Assembly (NCBI GenBank): GCA_951394045.1
Contig: OX595986.1
Span: 930,001-994,000, forward strand
Length of the DNA stretch: 64,000 nucleotides
Source of the DNA: Nitzschia sp. DOCU1
Lineage: Eukaryota; Bacillariophyta; Bacillariophyceae; Bacillariales; Bacillariaceae
Reading direction: 5' to 3'
Under the pieces are notes generated by a model. That model had not been told where the DNA came from, did no database searches, and saw only the letters and a program-made list of their open reading frames with translations. A program made the position numbers and the translations under genes. The stretch's first letter is position 1, and the number at the start of each line of letters is the position of its first letter. This document shows, piece after piece, positions 8,361 through 17,027 of this stretch.

Positions 8361-11300
8361 ATGGAGCAATCACAACAAACGCCAGGAGATAGAGGCGATT
8401 CGGTTTTTTACTATGCGACCCCCCTGGAGCAATGTTACAGTCTCTATGTAGTGCAGCAGGTCTTTCATGTTGCTCCAAACATGCCACTGTACATTGCCGG
8501 TCGAAGTGCCGTGCCCTTTTTGACACAGAGTGGGGTGAATCGTAAAACTTTGCGCTCGATTTGGGCGGCGGTGGATCCTCAGAATACCGGCTCATTGACA
8601 CAATTGACACAATTTCAACTCATGTTGCGATTGGTGTCCATGGCACAATTCGGAATTCTGGAGGTGGAGGGGACTCCGGAATCCATGCGAGAAGCGGTTC
8701 AGCAACATGCTGGCAAGCTACTGGCGCTGGCTGTCTTTCAGTCGGTTGTCATTCCTCCCCATGAAAATCTGCTGGCAATGTATGGAATGTTTGTGATTCA
8801 GTATCAAGCGCAACCTGAAATGGCGGCGTTGGGTGGGGGCATGGGATTTGGAATGTTCGGCCCGGGAATCGGCAACGCTAGCTCGTTTGGAGCTACAAGT
8901 ATCGCAAGTACTGTCTCGGTAGATGACGCCTTTTCCGATCTGGGGCCAACTGCCAATGCTCCTCTTCCGAGTCTCGAGGAAGTCATCAGTACCAGTTTGC
9001 CGCCTCCATCGACGGGTAGCGTGGCGGACGGAAGTACTACGACGGGATCCCAGGCTGGAGTCTCGGCTCCGGCCCCGGTTACGGATACCGAAGAAGATGA
9101 GTTTGGTGACTTTGAGGAAGTTACTACCAATTCGGCCGCTGTGCCAGATAGTGCTTCCAGCATGGGAGCACCACCAGTTACAGGCGTATCCGACGATCCA
9201 CTTGGTTCCTTTGGGGCCGCTACAAACCAGCCACTTCCAGGCTTGGGGAGACCATCATCTACCATGGATAACTCTTCCAATCAGACTACCACAGTAGATC
9301 ACTTTGGAGGATTTGCGGCCGCCCCAGGTGCACCCGATCAGTTTGGATCGATGGGTCACCTACAGACACCCACGGCAGCGCCGTCTTTTGATGGGAGTGT
9401 TCAGTCTTCTATGACAGACCCGACGCCTCAAGGGATCGATAACTTGGTGGGCGCTCCACAACTTTCACAAGTACAAGACGAGTTTGGTGGGTTCGGGACG
9501 GCAACTACTTTCCCTGGGACTCATCAATCTGCACAAATGCAAGATCAATTCGGAGGATTTGAAGCTTCAGTACAACCTCCGGCACCCATGTCGTCTACGT
9601 TTGTGGACGTTCCGCAGTCTGCACAGGATGATTTTGGTGCGTTTAATGTCGCGCCTTCTCAAGATACGTTTGGAACTTTCGGTCAAGCACCAGGGCACAT
9701 GGCCTCGCCCTCATTTGATGGAAGTGTCCTGAGCTCCACAATGATGCATTCGGCCACAAATTCGAATGATTTGGGTTCCACGACCCCGGGATCTATTTCC
9801 GACGCATTTGGTGATATAGGAGTGCAGGATGCTCCGCTGCCACCACTGAATCTTTTGGGGGCTACACCGAACAATTTAGTCGGGAACGGTATCGTCCAAT
9901 CAACCTCTACGAATGACGACGACGAAGACTTTGGAGGCTTCGAAACGGCCACTGTCCCCTCAAACGATGGTGGTAGCACGATGCCTGATCCGGCGTCGAA
10001 TGACGATCCGTTTGCGGGCGTCCCCGGCATTTCAAACCAAGCGCTACCACAGTGGGATGCATCAGCTCCGTCGGACAACCGTGCCATGGGTATGCCATCG
10101 CTGAATCAATCCGCTGCAATTCCTAGTCAAGGTAGCCAAGATGAGGATGACGATTTTGGTGGGTTTGAGACTGCTGCTGACCAAGGCCCTACCGATGTCG
10201 GGAGTGAAGGGGGTCAACTTGGCACGTTCGGACAAGCCCCAACTTCAGCTCCCTCGTTTGATTTTATGGGTGGATCCCCAGTCGCTGCGCCCTCGTCCAC
10301 TGCAATGGACGATCCGTTTGGAGAGCTCACAATACAAGATGCTCCACTGACGCCTCTTGGACAGTTTACGTCAAGTCACGATGTATCTGCACCAAGCACT
10401 TTAGGGCATCAACAAGAAGATGTTGCCTTTGGAGGCTTTGAAGACGCGCCATCCATGCCACGTACCGATGCAATTGAGAAGCTTGCAGATCAAACAGCTA
10501 TTGACGAACACTTTGCAGGCATGCAAAGTGTTCTCAATCAACCGACGCTAGAACTGCCGCCACCGCCAAGCATTGGCGACGACTTTGGGAGCTTTGAAGA
10601 TGCACCGGCTCAGAAAGAAGCGCCACAATTCCATGCACAAATACATGTTATTCCAGGTTCACTTGCGTTTGGAGGATCAGCGACCGCAAGGGAAGTCTCG
10701 GCATTGAGTCAAGGAAGTGGCTTTGCGGCATCGCCCGCGGCTGGTGGTGACAATGACGACCCGTTTACTGCATTTGACACGATTTCGGCCCCAGTACAAC
10801 CAGAGCTACCGCCGCTTTCCGCCACATTTTCATCTGATGGTGGACCATCCCAGATCGCTCCTGCAGTATCCGCGGACGACGAGGATTTTACAGACTTTGC
10901 TTCTTCGTCCCCGGCGGCACCTGACGCGTTGGCAGCCGAACCTGGCGATGGCGAGGGTAATGTCTTTGGTGATTTTGAGGCTGTGTCAACTGTGCTCCCG
11001 GTTCCGACCGGAACGGGGGATCTCATGTCTTCCAATATTGCTACTGCTGCCGACAGTTCTTTGCTAGCGACTGCGGAAGGCTGGGGCTCTGCGATTAGTG
11101 CTGACGTGCCAAGTGCTCCCGTACAGCCAGGAGAGATGGACGACGATTTTGGTGATTTTGGGTCGGCCGCCGCTGTGCCCGCAAAGCCCGAAGTTCCGCC
11201 GAATGATTGGCTTGGGTCGTTTGGTGCAGCTCCTTCACAACCTGCTACTGCCCAGGCTGAAGGGGTGGCATTTGGAGCCTTCGGGGAGTCCCAGCACCCG

Positions 11301-13037
11301 CGAGAACAATCTACTTCATTTGGCAGCGACAACTTTGGCGCTTTAGATTCCGCCCAGATTCTGTCAGGGAATTCGATTACTACGTCTTCTCCACCGAGTG
11401 AAGACTTATTTGATACTTTTGGCGCCACCACTTCACAACCAGTGGCGTCGCCTAACTTACAAAGTGGTGACACTTCCGAAACATTCAACTCTTCTCCTGC
11501 CCTTGCGCTATCTACGCCGAGGGGTGACCTGTTCGGAGTGTTCGAGACGGCTACTGTGCATCCAACCACCATTCCTCCTTCTGATAAGGTGGATGATTTT
11601 GGATCGTTTGGATCTCCTCCTCAACTGCAAGTAGCTCCTACGGAAGATCACGTCGATGACGACTGGGGTGACTTTGGTTCTGCACCTGTCGAAGAAGACG
11701 TTTTTGTCGAGCTGCCGGGTCAAAGCCCACCAGGGCATGACTTTGGCGCATTTGCCGGGCAAACGCAGCAAGTCGAAGAAACTGCTGTTCCTTCCATCAA
11801 GTCCCAGACACAGGACTTTGCTACCTTTGAATCCGGTACTGCTGGACTCGAAAATGGAAGGGTAGAACAGGCTGTCAATGATGCGCCCTTGGCACCTTTG
11901 GACCAGCCATCATCAGTCGACACTGAAGATGAGTGGGGAGATTTCGGAACTGCTTCTACTGATGGTGTTCCAAAATCTACTGGCGAACATTTCGGCGCCT
12001 TTGATTCAACTCTAACGGTTGATTCGGGATCTGTTATATCAAAGGATTCCCCTGGACGAGGTGTTCCTGATGGAAACTGGGGTACGTTCACCGCGTTCTC
12101 CGAGGATGGACCAGCAACAGAAGAAAAAGCCGACCATTCAAGTACATTCAATTCCACGCCCGCTCCCAAAGGCTCGCCACAAGCTGAGAACGAAACTTCG
12201 CACGATGACTGGGGTGATTTCGGGGATGCTTCAGTCAGCTCGACATCTACTTATATTGCTCACCAGTTTCAGAACCAGATCCGAGGCCTTTCCGTTCCGT
12301 TGTCCGAAACGCTGCTGAGAAAGACGGGCTTTCCTGGTGGGCATGTCGATCTTGCTGAGTGCTTCGAAGTCAATATTGGATTGAATTCTCCGATGGATCT
12401 GGAACGGAAGGCGCGCGTCGACCGTTGTATCCAAATCTTGGAGATATTGTCTAAAATGGGTCACAATGATAGTTCGTCCTATTGGGAACGAGTCCTGAAA
12501 GCCATCAATGAAGATTTCGCTCAAGGCCTCCAAGTCCTAATTGAGGCAAAAGGGATGGCACCTGCAGAAATATCTGAGGTATCGCAACCCCTCCTCTTGA
12601 TGGTTTCCGGCTTCAAGGAATATTTGCGTGTCGCGCGGTCAATCGTAGCGTCGATTGGCGACTTGTTGCTGCTAGACCTAAATGCATGGCTCACAATTGA
12701 TACTATGGCGTCTACATGGTGGTCACTATCCATCTTGGATTGCGCTCTGGAGATCGAATCAAAGTGGAAGGACATCCTCAATGAATGTAAGTCACTGCCA
12801 ACATTATCCAGAGTTACGGAGGTTCATGATGCCCCAAGTTTGACGGAAATAAGATCTGAAAGTTTGGCACACTTTCAGAGGGGAGATCTCTGTGATCTCA
12901 CCCTTCAGCCTCTCCGGGCAAAGAATAAGGAAACGACGAAGGCTCGCGTGGCATGGAATGGCAGGCACTTCATGGCATGTTCCGCCAATTTGCTCGCAAA
13001 TCGTTGTCCCTTTTACGTTACAGGTACTAGTTCCTAA
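8361..13037 (+). CDS. Synergin-gamma-like trafficking adaptor with EH domain and about 30 FGxF-type motifs
   Basis: An intronless 1,558-residue protein with the three-part layout of animal synergin gamma, an AP-1 partner at the trans-Golgi network. Residues 45-110 are an EH-type domain: Ser-Gly-Val-Asn-Arg-Lys-Thr-Leu-Arg-Ser-Ile-Trp-Ala, then Asp-Pro-Gln-Asn-Thr-Gly-Ser-Leu-Thr. Residues 180-1290 are disordered and contain about 30 copies of acidic-flanked Phe-Gly-x-Phe, including Asp-Asp-Phe-Gly-Asp-Phe and Asp-Asp-Trp-Gly-Asp-Phe. In synergins and related proteins these bind the ear domains of AP-1 gamma and GGA. The C-terminal 270 residues are helical and end in Ala-Trp-Asn-Gly-Arg-His-Phe-Met-Ala-Cys-Ser-Ala-Asn-Leu, like the synergin C-terminal domain. 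The motif count is by eye. A role in clathrin/AP-1 sorting is inferred from this architecture. Confidence 0.8.
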   Translation: MEQSQQTPGDRGDSVFYYATPLEQCYSLYVVQQVFHVAPNMPLYIAGRSAVPFLTQSGVNRKTLRSIWAAVDPQNTGSLTQLTQFQLMLRLVSMAQFGILEVEGTPESMREAVQQHAGKLLALAVFQSVVIPPHENLLAMYGMFVIQYQAQPEMAALGGGMGFGMFGPGIGNASSFGATSIASTVSVDDAFSDLGPTANAPLPSLEEVISTSLPPPSTGSVADGSTTTGSQAGVSAPAPVTDTEEDEFGDFEEVTTNSAAVPDSASSMGAPPVTGVSDDPLGSFGAATNQPLPGLGRPSSTMDNSSNQTTTVDHFGGFAAAPGAPDQFGSMGHLQTPTAAPSFDGSVQSSMTDPTPQGIDNLVGAPQLSQVQDEFGGFGTATTFPGTHQSAQMQDQFGGFEASVQPPAPMSSTFVDVPQSAQDDFGAFNVAPSQDTFGTFGQAPGHMASPSFDGSVLSSTMMHSATNSNDLGSTTPGSISDAFGDIGVQDAPLPPLNLLGATPNNLVGNGIVQSTSTNDDDEDFGGFETATVPSNDGGSTMPDPASNDDPFAGVPGISNQALPQWDASAPSDNRAMGMPSLNQSAAIPSQGSQDEDDDFGGFETAADQGPTDVGSEGGQLGTFGQAPTSAPSFDFMGGSPVAAPSSTAMDDPFGELTIQDAPLTPLGQFTSSHDVSAPSTLGHQQEDVAFGGFEDAPSMPRTDAIEKLADQTAIDEHFAGMQSVLNQPTLELPPPPSIGDDFGSFEDAPAQKEAPQFHAQIHVIPGSLAFGGSATAREVSALSQGSGFAASPAAGGDNDDPFTAFDTISAPVQPELPPLSATFSSDGGPSQIAPAVSADDEDFTDFASSSPAAPDALAAEPGDGEGNVFGDFEAVSTVLPVPTGTGDLMSSNIATAADSSLLATAEGWGSAISADVPSAPVQPGEMDDDFGDFGSAAAVPAKPEVPPNDWLGSFGAAPSQPATAQAEGVAFGAFGESQHPREQSTSFGSDNFGALDSAQILSGNSITTSSPPSEDLFDTFGATTSQPVASPNLQSGDTSETFNSSPALALSTPRGDLFGVFETATVHPTTIPPSDKVDDFGSFGSPPQLQVAPTEDHVDDDWGDFGSAPVEEDVFVELPGQSPPGHDFGAFAGQTQQVEETAVPSIKSQTQDFATFESGTAGLENGRVEQAVNDAPLAPLDQPSSVDTEDEWGDFGTASTDGVPKSTGEHFGAFDSTLTVDSGSVISKDSPGRGVPDGNWGTFTAFSEDGPATEEKADHSSTFNSTPAPKGSPQAENETSHDDWGDFGDASVSSTSTYIAHQFQNQIRGLSVPLSETLLRKTGFPGGHVDLAECFEVNIGLNSPMDLERKARVDRCIQILEILSKMGHNDSSSYWERVLKAINEDFAQGLQVLIEAKGMAPAEISEVSQPLLLMVSGFKEYLRVARSIVASIGDLLLLDLNAWLTIDTMASTWWSLSILDCALEIESKWKDILNECKSLPTLSRVTEVHDAPSLTEIRSESLAHFQRGDLCDLTLQPLRAKNKETTKARVAWNGRHFMACSANLLANRCPFYVTGTSS

Positions 13038-13210
13038 TAGAATGCTGCGACAAATTGAAGAAATTTAAGTATGAAATATATTAACGATGTCCCGTGCTTC
13101 GTTTTGTTGTCAGCGACAACCACGCCGGCAGACTGTAACAATAGCGTCAGTGGTGGTCGATTGTGTAGCTTGGAAGTCGAGTCCTCGCCATTTATTGGAG
13201 TCGCCCCTGC

Positions 13211-16075
13211 TCAAGCATCATTCAACGATTCTGCGGTTGTCAATTCTTCTGACGACGGACATGCATCATCGTCCGTTGCATGCTTTGTTTCAGAATGCGT
13301 GCCACCCGAGCTGTCCGTTATTGAATCGTTGAGCGGGACCTCAAAGTCAAAGGTTTCTGATGAGAAGTTGCTTTCTGCACTCTCCCGCCTGGATGCTTCA
13401 CCGGATAGGGTGATGATTTGGTGCCGAGGCGTTGCAGGTGATGGTCTTCCGGCAAGGTCATTACGTTGAAGTTGGTCGTTACTCGGCCAGAATTGCAATG
13501 AGGAGCCAAAGATAGAGATCCTTGAGCTATCCCGCTCGTCGGTTTCTTTCGCCGTGAACTTGGGAACAAAGTAGATAAGAATTGTGCACATAGTATCGAT
13601 GCTGATAAGCAAACTCCGGTAAAGGATAAGATTTGCATTTGGCGTAGAATGCTGGAGAATATGGGTGGTTGTTCTCAACACCAAGAACAAAACGTGGGAA
13701 TATATCATCATTGCAAGCGTTCTTGTGTCTGCAATATCTTCACGGAAGTTGCGGTTTTGAAATGCCAAGACCGCCGCAGCAAACATGAGGAAAACCTGCC
13801 AGGCGAAGCTGGCAAACCACCACCCTTCGGATGTTGATGCGCAGCGGTGCCATTCTGTGACAATCGTTTCATCCATTGAAGTCAATGAGCCAGACAAGGC
13901 GTAGATACTTTCCCGCTGCGGAGGATCAACAATAGTCCAGGTGACCAAGGTGGCAACCAACACTATAGAAATGGTGGTCATAACCCGAAAGAGAAATGAC
14001 GTCTTCATGATCTGTACTCTTCTCATCCTCTTGCCTGCTGACATGACACGATTCAGTGCTACTGATTTCACCAACAAGGGTACCAGCTCGAAAGTATAAC
14101 CAAAATTGACGAGCCATGCCCTTGCCACACACAGCGCATCAGTTGGCGGGAAAGAGCCAAGCATGCCCCCTAGGGACATGAAGACCAGGCCAGCCAAAAG
14201 AATCCATAGAAATTCAATCTGTGCAAGCTTGATCGAGCTCTTCCCCCTATATGCATGAGTAGCAGCGCTCGCGCAGAGCGAACAGGCAAGAGCTAACGCT
14301 CCCAATGCAGTTGCAACGATGTAAATAGCATCCATGTCTTCATCCTGCTCCACTATTCTGGGATATGTGCGTGGAACAAAGGATTTCAGGTAGTCGATGT
14401 TGTCGACTACCCAGTCGCATGTTGCCTCACGGAGCCCAAAGTGAGGCTCGCGGCCATAATCGTGGATCCACCTATCAAACACCGCATCAAGCTGAATGTT
14501 GTCAATCTTGAATGCCCCGATTGCTTCATAACCGGGACTGTGGAGAGCATCTGGGATAGTATCACCACTGGTAATATCTTTGAGTGCAGATATTATGACC
14601 CTTTGTAGCGCCTCTTCGGGTTCGTCGCAGGTGCCAGCGCTATCACCCATTCTCTCTTCGAAAGTGGCTCCTTCCGCGCATCGCAAAGGATCTGGGCGCC
14701 GAGCTGCGAGGCACTTTTCCGAGGGCTCCGCAAGGGCAATTCGTTGAAACTCATAATCAGTATCAACAAATTCCTGATAAAAAGCCTCGGGCTTCGTGTA
14801 AAGCATCATCACGTGACTCCTCGTGGCGTTCGCTGGAACAATGGAAAAGAATAAGACATTGAGATCTCAGACAGCAAGGGAAATCGCCCATGAACTACTT
14901 GACCTACCTGCTCTCCAAATCTCCTTCATTTGAGAATACGCATAGCCTTTGGGAAATCCGTCCGAGCCGTCACTCTCCATTGGAATATTTAGATGGTAGG
15001 CGATTGGCTGGAAGTACGACGACCACCCACAAGGAAAATCAATGAAGCTTCCAGTGCAGTTTGGAATGGCAGTGCAATTGTTCTTCTCGGTGGCCATGAA
15101 GTAGCCTTGAAACATTCCCGGCACGAAAAACTTCCAATAGTCCTGCTGTTCGGGGTAAGCAACGGCCGTTTCGTCTGAAACTGTGCAATTCGAAGGCGAT
15201 ATCCAATCGCAGTACTGAACCCAAGTTATTGGCCGCTTGAACATGCTCGCAAGTTTCTCCCTGTTCTCTTCACCCACGAGGCCGCTATAGTGAAGCAGTG
15301 TCGGTTCTGTGAGTGCGGTATGTAAGGGAATATACCACCCTTCGTGACCTAACTCCCCCATCGCCTGAGTTGGCTCGAGAATTCCTTCGTTGATAAGCTC
15401 CGGGGCCCATTGATTGGAACCCCACGCCTCTGAAATGACATGGGCACATGGCTGGTACTTATCCGGATTGGTAGTAAGTGGAACACAGTCTTTATGTGCT
15501 TGCCCCAGCCGCATTGCGTCAAGATTATTGGCCCAGCCCATCAAGTCTAGTCTCGCGTTCTGGCCGTACAAGTTGGTCAAAGTCGAACCCAAGAAATCAC
15601 TTGTTTCAATGGAAACTGGCACATCCAGCAACTCCGACAGTAGAATCTGCATCATCCACGTGACAACAATGGCAGATTCCCAGTTTTGACTTTGGATTCT
15701 TATTTCAGTGTAATCCAGAGGGGATTCACGGCACAATCCTTGTTCAATTGCTCCCTGAGGATCTTGGGAGTTGCATACGCGCTTTCGAGCCCATTCCTCC
15801 CCGACGAGTCTGTTGACGAGACACCCTCCGGCCGCAAACGGGTTAGAGCAGGAGCCAGTGGTCCCATCGACATCGACCAGGCACGCCGACGTTTCTCCAA
15901 ACTTTGCCTTGCATTCACTATCCGACAGACAACCCAAAGAAAAGTCCAGCCCTGTCGCACCAGTAATTTCCAGAAAAAGTGCTGTCAGCACTACTAAAAG
16001 CATCGCCGAAAGATGGCATCCATTCAAAGACAAAGCCATACGCCGTCCCCTTTGTTTCATTGTATTGATACTCAT
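13211..16075 (-). CDS. Class C GPCR-like receptor with periplasmic-binding-protein ectodomain, copy 1 (two exons)
   Basis: Exons 16075-14908 and 14832-13211 join in frame across a 75-nt GT..AG intron (14833-14907) to give 929 residues. Residues 1-40 hold a signal peptide. A Cys-rich stretch follows, then a domain starting Asp-Tyr-Thr-Glu-Ile-Arg-Ile-Gln-Ser-Gln-Asn-Trp-Glu-Ser that reads as a glycine-betaine/OpuAC-type substrate-binding protein and fills most of the ectodomain to about residue 555. Seven hydrophobic segments follow, about 559-830. They include Trp-Leu-Val-Asn-Phe-Gly-Tyr-Thr-Phe-Glu-Leu-Val-Pro-Leu and Tyr-Phe-Val-Pro-Lys-Phe, as in GABA-B-type (class C) receptors. The last 100 residues are a Ser/Thr-rich cytosolic tail. 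The start at 16075 is the first ATG. The ligand is unknown; a small zwitterion or amino-acid derivative is a guess from the domain family. Confidence 0.75.
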
Positions 16076-17027
16076 GAGGGATGAAGCAAACAATCAACTG
16101 TAAAAATAGGTGCTCACTCGAAGCAACCGGCAGCAAGTGATATTTTGTGGTCGAACTTTTGTTGAGACTCTGGAGACTTTCCCACATCTACAAAGATGGT
16201 GTGATGAAGGCTGTACTGCGGAAAACGGGCTATTTTATCATTTAACGCCCAGAGAATACTGTCTGTACTGGTAACTGACAGATGCCTGAGGTTGCGGTGA
16301 TAACTACCGACTGCGAACCTCTTCCCTCCCAAAAGTTCTCTTCATTATTCGTGTATCAGACAGAGAGAACACGGGGAAACCATAGCTTTGTTCTTGAAGG
16401 CGGAAACGCAAAAGGGCAATACTGATAGTACCAGGTACAATGTAATAGTCCGTATCTTCCGGTTCTATCGGGGTTTTCGCGTTTCGCCGCCAGATGGGGC
16501 TCTAATCGATTTATTTGTGTCTTTTCGCGGCAAACCCCCCCCTGCTGCCTGCCTCATTTGGATGATTTTGCGTTCCCGCCCGAGAAGGAATCAGTCGGTC
16601 GAGTCGGTTCCTCACGCTCTCCTCGCTCGCTCCCTCCTCGCCTCGAGATACATCAATATGCAATCACAGTCAGGCAAAGTACCTCGATACTATGAAAGTG
16701 GCGCGAACAGTGCGAGCTATGATAGTAGTGTGTTAGAGCGGCGAGAATTGGTATCTAATATGATACGGGCGGTAATAGAGATGAAAATTGGGATTGTGGA
16801 ACTTTATTTTCGATCATACGTCCTGGCGGATTGTGTTGAGACATCTAACGAACCTCGTATTGTCGTTGTACCTTGTTGCGTTTGGTGCCACCAACTACTC
16901 ACCAAACGGACGAGTCGTGTGATAGGTGACTTGTTGCTGCTAGTAGACCTAAATGCCGCCAGACTGCAACAACGTCAGCGGAGGTCGATTGTTTAACATG
17001 GAAGCCGAGTATTGGAATCACCCCTGC
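16076..17027. other. Intergenic between the two receptor copies, with a duplication junction
   Basis: About 950 bases: the upstream region of receptor copy 1 and the 3' flank of copy 2. Around 16922-16957 it holds a 29-base stretch that matches the synergin-like coding sequence at 12658-12686 except for one change and a 3-base insertion. It is followed directly by sequence like 13130 onward. Parts of 16600-16920 resemble 20148-20360. A 202-codon ORF on the plus strand shows no protein character. Confidence 0.6.
16922..16957 (+). repeat. Remnant of synergin-like gene 3' coding sequence at a tandem-duplication junction
   Basis: Matches 12658-12686 of the synergin-like CDS (GACTTGTTGCTGCTAG then ACCTAAATGC) with a 3-base insertion. 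The next bases align with 13130 onward, downstream of that gene. It is therefore a deleted relic of the neighbouring gene's end carried along when the receptor unit was duplicated. Confidence 0.55.

Noticed and set aside
10709..11572. 287-codon minus-strand ORF
   Set aside because: Antisense shadow of the synergin-like gene; its repeats mirror the FGxF repeats and no start or domain is credible.
16388..16996. 202-codon plus-strand ORF between the receptor copies
   Set aside because: No domain or targeting signal, and it runs through the duplication junction; the region is better explained as receptor flanks.
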